DNA from: DATAFT01 sp035544635
GTDB taxonomy: Bacteria; Acidobacteriota; Thermoanaerobaculia; Multivoradales; Multivoraceae
Assembly: GCA_035544635.1 (NCBI GenBank)
Contig: DATKDQ010000429.1
Location: 1-13,386, forward strand
Direction: 5' to 3'
Length of the DNA stretch: 13,386 nt
A model generated the notes under the pieces. That model did no database searches, was not told where the DNA came from, and saw only the letters and a list, made by a program, of their open reading frames with translations. Shown piece by piece: positions 5,007 to 12,153 of this stretch. A program made the position numbers and the translations under genes. The first letter of the stretch is position 1. Every line of letters starts with the position of its first letter.

Positions 5007-7187
5007 ATGAACAGTCCCGTAGCCCGTGACGCATTCGTCAGGTTTGCCCGCGCCGTGCCATCGCCGTTTCTCGTGGGCTGGATCCTCGCGACGGCTGCCT
5101 GCGCGCCCCGGACCTCTCCTTCCGAGGACGCCGATCCGGTCGCGGGTGTGCGCGCCGCCACCGAGACGGTCGACGGCGCGCGCATCGCCGCGGCGGACTC
5201 CGAGCCGGGCAACTGGCTCGCGCACGGCCGTACCTACGGCGAGGAACGCTTCTCTCCGCTCGATCGAATCGACGCGTCGAACGTGGGCCGGCTCGGCCTG
5301 GCGTGGCACTACGACACCGGGAGAGACCGCGGCCACGAGGCGAGCCCCATCGTGGTCGACGGCGTGATGTTCCTGACCACGGCGTGGAGCGAAGTGCACG
5401 CCCTCGACGCCGCCACCGGCGAGCCGCTCTGGAAGTACGACCCGAAGGTGCCGGGCGACGTCGGACGGTGGGCGTGCTGCGACGTCGTCAACCGCGGCGC
5501 CGCGGTGTGGAAGGGGAAGGTCTACGTCGGCGCGCTCGACGGCCGGCTGATCGCGCTCGACGCCGCCACCGGCGAGGTGGCCTGGGAGGTCGCGACCACC
5601 GACCCGGCGAAGCGCTACACCATCACCGGGGCGCCGCGCGTGGTCAAGGACAAGGTGATCATCGGCAACGGCGGCGCCGAGTACGGAGTGCGCGGCTACG
5701 TCACGGCGTACGACGCCGCGACCGGTACGCAAGCGTGGCGCTTCTACACCGTTCCCGGCAATCCGGCCGAGCCCTTCGAGCACCCCGAGCTCGAGCGCGC
5801 CGCCGCGACCTGGACCGGGGAGTGGTGGACGGTCGGCGGCGGCGGCACGGCCTGGGACTCGATGGCCTACGACCCCGAGCTCGATCTCCTCTATGTCGGC
5901 ACCGGCAACGGCTCACCGTGGACGCGTGTGCATCGCAGCCCCGGCGGGGGCGACAACCTGTACCTCTCGTCGATCCTCGCGCTGCGCCCCGACGACGGCC
6001 GCCTGGTGTGGCACTACCAGACCACCCCCGGCGACAACTGGGACTACACCGCGACCCAGCACATCGTGCTCGCCGACCTCGAGATCGGCGGCCGCGAGCG
6101 CAAGGTGCTGATGCAGGCGCCGAAGAACGGGTTCTTCTACGTGCTGGATCGGGAGACCGGCGAGCTGCTCTCCGCCGAGAAGTACGTGCAGGTCACCTGG
6201 GCGAGCCACGTCGACCTCGCCACCGGCCGGCCCGTCGAGCTCGCGGCGGGGACCTACGAGGACGCGCCGTCCCTGGTCTTCCCCGGACCGAGCGGTGGCC
6301 ACAACTGGCACCCGATGGCGTGGAGCCCGCTCACCGGGCTGGTCTACATCCCGGCGCGCGAGATGGCGCTGACCTATCCGCTGGCGGCGGACTTCGAGTA
6401 CGACGAACGGGTCTGGAACACCGGCCTCGATTTCGCGCGCTACACCGAGCTCGTCCTGGAGTCGCCCGAGCCGGCGCCGGTGGGGAAGCTCATCGCGTGG
6501 GATCCGGCCAAGGGCGCCGCGGCGTGGACGGTCGAGCAGCCCGCCGCGTTCAACGGCGGCGTGCTCGCGACCGCGGGGAACCTCGTCTTCCAGGGGACGC
6601 CTGACGGTCGTCTGGTCGCCTTCGCCGCGGACAGCGGCGAGGTGCTGTGGGAGGCGGAGACCTCGATCGGGATCATCGCGCCGCCCATCAGCTACACCGT
6701 CGACGGCGAGCAGTACATCGCGGTGCTCGCGGGCTGGGGCGGCAACACGATCGTCGGCATGGATGCCGCCGTGGCGGTGGCGATCACGCACGTGAACCGG
6801 GGCCGCATGCTGGCGTGGAAGCTCGGCGGCCGCCATCCGATGCCGGCCGTGCCCGAGCGCGACACCGAGATCCCGGAGCCGCCGCCGCTCACCGCGGAGG
6901 TGGCGGTCGTCGATCAGGGCCGGATCCTGTTCAACACCAACTGCGGCCTCTGCCACGGCCTGCTCGCGGTGTCGAGCGGCGTCGTCTCCGACCTGCGCTA
7001 CGCCTCGGCGGAGACCCACGAGAGCTGGGAGGAGATCGTGCGCGGCGGCAGCCATCGCGGCCAGGGCATGGCGAGCTTCCGCGACCTGCTGTCGAGCGAG
7101 GAAGCCGAGGCGATCCGCGCCTACGTGATCTCGCGCGCGCTCGAGGACCGCGCCGTCGAGGGCACTACGGACAGCGGAGGGATGTAG
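5007..7187 (+). CDS. PQQ-dependent quinohemoprotein alcohol dehydrogenase
   Basis: A 726-residue periplasmic enzyme that oxidises alcohols to aldehydes with pyrroloquinoline quinone and passes electrons to its own c-haem. Residues about 18-32 are a hydrophobic export signal ending at Cys32; the lipobox is poor (ATAAC), so lipidation is uncertain. Residues about 68-610 form the eight-bladed PQQ propeller with repeated xxLDAATGExxW docking motifs. Active-site marks are the vicinal Cys157-Cys158 pair, Glu225 (GGAEYG) and Asn301 (GTGNGSPW) as likely metal ligands, and the catalytic Asp346 in GDNWDYTA. Two residues after Asp346 is Thr, not the Asp of lanthanide-type enzymes, so calcium is expected. 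Residues 632-712 are a cytochrome c domain: Cys646-x2-Cys649-His650, axial Met688. This architecture matches the single-subunit quinohemoprotein type. Start chosen by the CAGGAG site and signal peptide. The stop TAG overlaps the ribosome site of the next gene. No PQQ biosynthesis genes are in the window. Confidence 0.93.
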   Translation: MNSPVARDAFVRFARAVPSPFLVGWILATAACAPRTSPSEDADPVAGVRAATETVDGARIAAADSEPGNWLAHGRTYGEERFSPLDRIDASNVGRLGLAWHYDTGRDRGHEASPIVVDGVMFLTTAWSEVHALDAATGEPLWKYDPKVPGDVGRWACCDVVNRGAAVWKGKVYVGALDGRLIALDAATGEVAWEVATTDPAKRYTITGAPRVVKDKVIIGNGGAEYGVRGYVTAYDAATGTQAWRFYTVPGNPAEPFEHPELERAAATWTGEWWTVGGGGTAWDSMAYDPELDLLYVGTGNGSPWTRVHRSPGGGDNLYLSSILALRPDDGRLVWHYQTTPGDNWDYTATQHIVLADLEIGGRERKVLMQAPKNGFFYVLDRETGELLSAEKYVQVTWASHVDLATGRPVELAAGTYEDAPSLVFPGPSGGHNWHPMAWSPLTGLVYIPAREMALTYPLAADFEYDERVWNTGLDFARYTELVLESPEPAPVGKLIAWDPAKGAAAWTVEQPAAFNGGVLATAGNLVFQGTPDGRLVAFAADSGEVLWEAETSIGIIAPPISYTVDGEQYIAVLAGWGGNTIVGMDAAVAVAITHVNRGRMLAWKLGGRHPMPAVPERDTEIPEPPPLTAEVAVVDQGRILFNTNCGLCHGLLAVSSGVVSDLRYASAETHESWEEIVRGGSHRGQGMASFRDLLSSEEAEAIRAYVISRALEDRAVEGTTDSGGM

Positions 7188-7190
7188 GGG
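7186..7190 (+). promoter_or_regulatory. Ribosome binding site overlapping the upstream stop codon
   Basis: AGGGG, 6 bases before ATG 7197. Its first two bases are the last two of the PQQ dehydrogenase stop codon (TAG, 7185-7187), an arrangement that suggests translational coupling. Confidence 0.5.
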
Positions 7191-7196
7191 TACTCG

Positions 7197-8150
<954 letters not shown>

Positions 8151-8196
8151 GCTTCGACCTGATGGATGGCTACTACGACCGGTTGGCGGCCAAGGG

Positions 8197-8228
8197 CGGC
8201 TCCGACTCGGCGCTCCGGGAGTGAGCCG
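8197..8228. terminator. Bulged hairpin between MBL and AMMECR1 genes
   Basis: CGGCTC pairs with GAGCCG and, inside them, ACTC with GAGT: ten base pairs with a two-base bulge and a ten-base loop. It lies 46 bases after the MBL stop and 24 bases beyond the AMMECR1 stop, between converging genes. It lacks a T-tract but is positioned as a two-way terminator. Confidence 0.4.
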
Positions 8229-8252
8229 ACCCGGTCTGCCCCGGCTTCCGCG

Positions 8253-8855
8253 CTACATCGCCACGCGGCTGACGGGCCCCGCCGCTTCGCACCAGCTTCG
8301 TGCTGTGTAGCGCTCGAGGACGATCGAGCGGTCCCAGAACCGAGCCGGCAGCCCCGCCTTTTCCTTGAGGGCGGCCAGGAAGCAGCCGGGCTCGGGAATC
8401 GACTCCCACACCTGCGGCAGGAAGGTGGCGCGGCGGGCCCGGCAGCTCAAGAGCAGGCCGTCGACGCCGGGGCGCAGCTGATCGATCGCGTCGCGCTCGG
8501 TCCGCCAGGAGATCCGCTCGCGCGCCGCGAGGAGCGTGACCTCGATCCGCAGCTCGCCGAGCTCGACCGGTGCGACCGGCGGGAAGCGCGAGTCCTCGAG
8601 CGCGGCGGCCAGCGCGTTGTGCCGGACGTCCTCGATCAGCGGGCGCACTGCCTCGAGACTACCGACGCACCCCCGCAGCTGCCCCAGCTTGTGCAGGCTC
8701 ACGAACGACGCCGCCGGCTCGAGCAGCCAGCGCGGAAGCGGCCCGTCGCCGTCGTCCTCCGACTCCGTCGGACTCGTGTGCAGGCGGCGTTCGAGCGCTC
8801 CTCTCGCGATGACGAGAAGCAGGGAGCCGCGCGGATCGAAGGTGGGGTCGCTCAT
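8253..8855 (-). CDS. AMMECR1-domain protein
   Basis: A 200-residue protein that is almost entirely one AMMECR1 domain, the fold also called AmmeMemoRadiSam protein A. The signature LRGCVGS is at residues 60-66; other family marks are the N-terminal LLxxARxALE (12-22), DSRFPPVxxxEL (88-99), LRIEVTLL (102-109), DGLLLSCRARRATFLPQVWE (132-151) and the late LAALKEKAGLP. Archaeal and human homologues are known structurally but their biochemical role is not settled; Cys63 of the motif may be functional. In many bacteria the gene sits with a Memo-family gene and a dedicated radical-SAM gene; here neither is present, and the divergent neighbour is hemN. ATG 8855 puts the domain at the usual distance from the terminus. 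A GTG at 8930 would add 25 residues of unlike composition through a stem-loop region. No ribosome site is visible before 8855; the copy of CCACGCCT ends two bases before it. Confidence 0.88.
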   Translation of the reverse strand: MSDPTFDPRGSLLLVIARGALERRLHTSPTESEDDGDGPLPRWLLEPAASFVSLHKLGQLRGCVGSLEAVRPLIEDVRHNALAAALEDSRFPPVAPVELGELRIEVTLLAARERISWRTERDAIDQLRPGVDGLLLSCRARRATFLPQVWESIPEPGCFLAALKEKAGLPARFWDRSIVLERYTARSWCEAAGPVSRVAM

Positions 8856-8857
8856 CG

Positions 8858-8934
8858 AGGCGTGGCTGCCAGGCCGGCGCTCGCGGTCAGTATGGCACCG
8901 CAGGCGTGGACACGGCAAAGCGCCGCCCACGCCT
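8858..8934 (-). promoter_or_regulatory. Three-copy 8-base element in the AMMECR1 leader
   Basis: On the plus strand AGGCGTGG occurs at 8858-8865 and 8902-8909, and its complement CCACGCCT at 8927-8934. In the AMMECR1 transcript the arm from 8934-8927 comes first and could pair with the near copy (8909-8902), enclosing an inner CGGC/GCCG stem with an AAAGC-equivalent loop, or with the far copy (8865-8858), which ends two bases before the ATG. This resembles an either/or RNA switch, or paired sites for a DNA-binding protein. It also lies upstream of the hemN promoter candidate. Confidence 0.4.
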
Positions 8935-8963
8935 CCGGGTCGCTTTCCCTATCCGGAAGGAGG

Positions 8964-8994
8964 TTGAAATCCTGATTGAGACCGGGTCTACAAT
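8964..8994 (+). promoter_or_regulatory. Possible hemN-hemY promoter with operator-like dyad
   Basis: TTGAAA (8964-8969) and TACAAT (8989-8994) resemble -35 and -10 boxes but at a long 19-base spacing. A dyad, TTG-AGACC-G-GGTCT-A-CAA (8976-8993), covers the spacer and the -10 and could bind a repressor. The predicted mRNA would start near 9001, a few bases before the GGAG ribosome site (9007-9010). Confidence 0.35.
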
Positions 8995-9018
8995 GACGCT
9001 CGAGCTGGAGACGAGCTG

Positions 9019-10461
9019 GTGAAGCATGGCAAAGGAGCCTGGCCGAGAGACGAGCGAGCCCCGCTTGCGCCCGAGCTGTCCCGGGCGGCCACGGCCGAGC
9101 TTCTCTCCCGGCATGACGTCCCGGGGCCACGGTACACCAGCTACCCCACGGCCATCGAGTTCCACGAGGGAGTCGGCGCCGACGAGTACGCGCAGCGGCT
9201 GGCGGCTGCCAGCGAGGCGTCCCACCAGCCGCTCTCCGTCTACGTCCACCTTCCGTTCTGCGCGGAGCGCTGCCTGTTCTGCGGGTGCAACGTCATCATC
9301 ACGCCGCACCGCGACCGCGCGCTGCCGTACCTCGATCTGCTGCGGCGCGAGATGGCCCTGGTCGGCGAGCGCCTGCGCGACCGCCGTCGCGTCGTGCAGC
9401 TCCACCTCGGCGGCGGGACGCCCACCTTCTACGAGCCCAACGACCTGTCGGCGCTGGTCGCCGACCTGGTCGCGCGCTTCCCGCCGGTTCCCGGCGCCGA
9501 GCTGGCGGTCGAGGTCGACCCACGCGTCACCCGCGACGATCACGTCTCGGCCCTGGCGCGGTTCGGGTTCAACCGCATGTCGCTCGGCGTGCAGGACCTC
9601 ACGCCGCGGGTCCAGGAGGCGATCCACCGCATCCAGTCGCTCGACGACACGGCGCGCGTGGTCGCGCGCGCCCGCGCGGAGGGTTTCTCGGGCATCAACG
9701 TCGATCTGATCTATGGTCTGCCGTATCAGACGCCCGAGACCTTCGAGACCACCGTCGAGGCGGTGATCGCGCTCGGATTCGATCGCGCCGCGGTGTACTC
9801 GTTCGCGTTCGTGCCCTGGATCCGCGGTCAGCAGAAGCGGCTGCCGGAGGAGGCCCTGCCCGACGCCGCCCTGAAGCTCGAGCTCTTCGCCCTCGCGCGC
9901 GAACGGTTCCTGGCCGCGGGCTACGAGCCGATCGGTATGGATCACTTCGCGCTCCCCGGAGACGAGCTGGCGGTGGCGCGGCGGGAGGGTAGGCTGCGCC
10001 GCAACTTCCAGGGCTATACCGTGCTCCCGGCCACCGACACCGTCGGGCTGGGCATCTCGGCGATCGGGGACGTGGCCGGCGGCTACTTCCAGAACACCAA
10101 GAAGCTCAGCGTCTACGCCGAAGCTCTCGACGTCGGCCGGCTGCCGATCGAGCGCGGGGTCCTGCGCGCCGCCGACGACGAGGTCCGCCGCCATGTCATC
10201 CACGGCCTGCTGTGCAACTTCCAGGTCGACACCCGCGAGGTCGAGGCCGACCACGGCATCCGCTTCGACCAGTACTTCGCCGCCGACCTCGAGCTCCTGC
10301 GTGCCTACGAGCGTGAGCGGTGGGTGCGGGTCCTGCCCGATGCGATCGAGGTCCTGCCGCCCGGCCAGCTCTTCGTGCGGAACCTGGCCATGTGCTTCGA
10401 CCGCTACCTCCGCGACCGGCCCGCGGATCCATCGAGGCCGACGTTCAGCCGGACGGTGTAG
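9019..10461 (+). CDS. hemN: Oxygen-independent coproporphyrinogen III dehydrogenase
   Basis: A 480-residue cytoplasmic radical-SAM enzyme that converts coproporphyrinogen III to protoporphyrinogen IX by two oxidative decarboxylations without O2. The N-terminus has PGPRYTSYPTA (residues 35-45), characteristic of true HemN. The iron-sulfur motif is Cys81-x3-Cys85-x2-Cys88-x-Cys90, with the extra Cys90 (FCGCN) that marks HemN over the HemW haem-chaperone subgroup. Next come the SAM-binding GGGTPTF (131-137), EVDPRVT, RMSLGVQD, NVDLIYGLPYQT and YSFAFVPW; the C-terminal HemN domain (about 370-465) contains LLCNFQVD. The length fits the family. GTG 9019 has GGAG eight bases upstream and gives the full N-terminus. 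hemY follows eight bases after the stop, so the two steps from coproporphyrinogen to protoporphyrin are co-transcribed. It is divergent from the AMMECR1 gene. Confidence 0.96.
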   Translation: MKHGKGAWPRDERAPLAPELSRAATAELLSRHDVPGPRYTSYPTAIEFHEGVGADEYAQRLAAASEASHQPLSVYVHLPFCAERCLFCGCNVIITPHRDRALPYLDLLRREMALVGERLRDRRRVVQLHLGGGTPTFYEPNDLSALVADLVARFPPVPGAELAVEVDPRVTRDDHVSALARFGFNRMSLGVQDLTPRVQEAIHRIQSLDDTARVVARARAEGFSGINVDLIYGLPYQTPETFETTVEAVIALGFDRAAVYSFAFVPWIRGQQKRLPEEALPDAALKLELFALARERFLAAGYEPIGMDHFALPGDELAVARREGRLRRNFQGYTVLPATDTVGLGISAIGDVAGGYFQNTKKLSVYAEALDVGRLPIERGVLRAADDEVRRHVIHGLLCNFQVDTREVEADHGIRFDQYFAADLELLRAYERERWVRVLPDAIEVLPPGQLFVRNLAMCFDRYLRDRPADPSRPTFSRTV

Positions 10462-10468
10462 CGCCGCC

Positions 10469-11971
10469 GTGAAGCGCCTGGTGGTGATCGGCGGAGGCAT
10501 CTCCGGCCTGGCGGCGGCGCACGCCGCGGCGGAGCGCTCGGCCGCGCTCGGCGGCTCCGGCGAGCTCGAGATCGTCGTGCTCGAGCGGGAGGCGTGCGTC
10601 GGCGGCAAGGCGCGCACCTCCGTCGCGGACGGCTTCACCGTCGAGTGCGGCCCCAACGGGTTCCTCGCACCCGACGCGGGCATCGACCGGCTGGTACGCG
10701 CCGCCGGGCTCGAGGGCGAGCTGCTGCCGGCCGACGAAGCGGCCGCCCGCCGATTCGTGGTGCGCGGTGGTCGCATGCGGCAGGTCTCGGCGCATCCGCT
10801 CCGCTTCGCCTGGTCCGGCATCCTGAGCCCGCTCGGGATCCTGCGCCTGCTCGGCGAGCCCTTGATACCGGGGCGGGCACGCGACGCCGGCGACGAGAGC
10901 GTGTGGGACTTCGCGCGGCGCCGCCTCGGCCGGCAGGCCGCGGATCGACTGGTCGCGCCGATGGTGCTGGGCGTCTTCGCCGGAGACGCCAGGCGGCTCT
11001 CGCTCCCGGCGGCGTTCCCGCGTCTCGCGGCGCTCGAGGCCGACCACGGGTCGCTGGTGCGCGGCATGCTCGCCCGGCGCCGCCAGCTGCGCGATTGCGG
11101 CGCCGGCGGCCCGGCGTCAGCGAGAAGGCGCGGGCAGGACGCTGGTGGCCTGGCCGCGGAGGGCGGCGCCGCGGGGGGGCCGGCGGGTCCCGCCGGCCAT
11201 CTGACGTCGTTCGCTGCGGGGATCGAGACTCTGCCCGTGGCGCTGGCGCGCGGCCCCGCCCACCACGCGGCGATCGAGGTGCGGGTCGGAGCACCGGTGA
11301 CAGCGGTCGAGCGCGCGGCAGACGGCCGCTTCGAGGTGCGGTTCGGCCGGCGGGCGGAGCTCGGCGGCGAGACCCTCGTCCTCGACGCCGACGCGGTGGT
11401 TCTCGCCTGCGAGGCGTGGGCGGGCGCCGCCCTGGTGCGGGAGCTCGCGCCCACGCTCGCCCGCGGGCTGAGCGAGATCTACTATCCGCCGGTGGCGGTG
11501 GCGGCGCTCGGGTTCACCACCGAGGGGGCCCGTGGCATTCCCCGCGGCTTCGGTGTCCTGGTGCCGCGCGGCGAGGGTTACCGCGTGCTCGGCGTGTTGT
11601 GGGACAGCTACATCTTCCCTGGACGCAGCCCCGACGGCACCGTCCTCGCGCGCGCGATGTTCGGCGGCGCGGTCGATCCGGAGGCGGTCGCGGCCGACGA
11701 CGCGACCCTCCTGCGCTGGGCGCGTGACGACCTGCGGCGGCTCCTCGGCGTTTACGCGGCGCCGCTCTTCACCCGGGTACACCGGTGGGAACGCGCCATT
11801 CCGCAGTACGAGCTCGGCCACGCCGAGCGCGTGCGCGCGATCGAGCGGGAGGCGGCGCGCGAGCCCGGGCTCTTCCTCGCGGGAAACGCCCTTCACGGCA
11901 TCGCGTTCGGCAAGGCCGCGGGCGCCGGCCTCGCCGCCGGCGAGGCGGCGGCGTCGTTCCTGGCTCGGTGA
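10469..11971 (+). CDS. hemY: Protoporphyrinogen oxidase
   Basis: A 500-residue FAD enzyme that oxidises protoporphyrinogen IX to protoporphyrin IX using O2, the step after HemN. Residues 4-18 are the Rossmann FAD motif (VVIGGGISGLAAAHA), followed by VVLEREACVGGKART (36-50). Other marks are GPNGF (61-65), DFARRRLG, MVLGVFAGDARRLSLPAAFP (165-184), SFAAGIETLPVALA (247-260), PPVAVAALGF (340-349) and the C-terminal FAD loop LFLAGNALHGIAFGKAAGAGLAAGE. Residues about 208-244 are an Ala/Gly/Arg-rich insertion without recognisable structure. Because HemN makes protoporphyrinogen, the classical HemY role fits better than the coproporphyrinogen oxidase role of Gram-positive relatives. GTG 10469 is chosen because it lies eight bases after hemN and begins the Rossmann strand; the same frame stays open 92 codons into hemN but that is not HemY-like. 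No strong ribosome site is seen, so coupling to hemN is likely. Confidence 0.93.
   Translation: MKRLVVIGGGISGLAAAHAAAERSAALGGSGELEIVVLEREACVGGKARTSVADGFTVECGPNGFLAPDAGIDRLVRAAGLEGELLPADEAAARRFVVRGGRMRQVSAHPLRFAWSGILSPLGILRLLGEPLIPGRARDAGDESVWDFARRRLGRQAADRLVAPMVLGVFAGDARRLSLPAAFPRLAALEADHGSLVRGMLARRRQLRDCGAGGPASARRRGQDAGGLAAEGGAAGGPAGPAGHLTSFAAGIETLPVALARGPAHHAAIEVRVGAPVTAVERAADGRFEVRFGRRAELGGETLVLDADAVVLACEAWAGAALVRELAPTLARGLSEIYYPPVAVAALGFTTEGARGIPRGFGVLVPRGEGYRVLGVLWDSYIFPGRSPDGTVLARAMFGGAVDPEAVAADDATLLRWARDDLRRLLGVYAAPLFTRVHRWERAIPQYELGHAERVRAIEREAAREPGLFLAGNALHGIAFGKAAGAGLAAGEAAASFLAR
11178..11198. repeat. Perfect 21-base dyad inside hemY
   Basis: GGCCGGCGGG and CCCGCCGGCC are perfect 10-bp arms around a single T. 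The dyad lies in the codons of the low-complexity Ala/Gly insertion of HemY. Confidence 0.8.
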
Positions 11972-12031
11972 GCCGCCGGCTCGTCGGTCACACTCCGGGA
12001 CAGGCCATCCAACCTGGTTGCTCACCCGCGG

Positions 12032-12049
12032 CCGGCGACGACGCGCCGG
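12032..12049 (+). terminator. GC-rich hairpin after hemY
   Basis: CCGGCG and CGCCGG, 6-bp arms with a 6-base loop, lie 61 bases after the hemY stop and before the acyl-CoA synthetase gene. There is no T-tract. The rest of the 182-base gap (11972-12153) shows the small palindrome CAACC-T-GGTTG (12010-12020) and no convincing promoter. Confidence 0.25.
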
Positions 12050-12141
12050 GGTGCCTGCCCAGGGCCCAAGTATGCTTGAGGCTCCGCCCGCGCGCCCCGG
12101 CGCCGCCCCGAGCCTGGCCGGAGGTCGCGAAAACGATGGAT

Positions 12142-12146
12142 GGAGG
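12142..12146 (+). promoter_or_regulatory. Ribosome binding site of the acyl-CoA synthetase
   Basis: GGAGG, 7 bases before ATG 12154. It decides this start over the in-frame ATG at 12136. Confidence 0.65.
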
Positions 12147-12153
12147 CACGTCG

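Noticed and set aside
8162..8224. Twenty-codon frame starting at ATG 8162
   Set aside because: No ribosome site or known peptide match, and its second half is the terminator-like hairpin at 8197-8228.
8955..8963. Strong Shine-Dalgarno-like GGAAGGAGG before hemN
   Set aside because: No start codon follows at a usable distance. hemN has its own GGAG site next to GTG 9019.
8993..9022. Nine-codon leader frame whose stop overlaps the hemN start
   Set aside because: The overlap would suit coupling, but there is no ribosome site and its ATG overlaps the candidate -10 box, so it would probably not be transcribed.
8887..11454. Open frame of 855 codons on the minus strand
   Set aside because: It lies antisense to hemN and hemY, both firmly identified. 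Its product is Arg/Ser/Ala-rich without domains, as expected for a mirror frame in GC-rich DNA.
12010..12020. Palindrome CAACC-T-GGTTG after hemY
   Set aside because: Five-bp arms with a one-base centre cannot form a good RNA hairpin, and there is no promoter beside it to support an operator.
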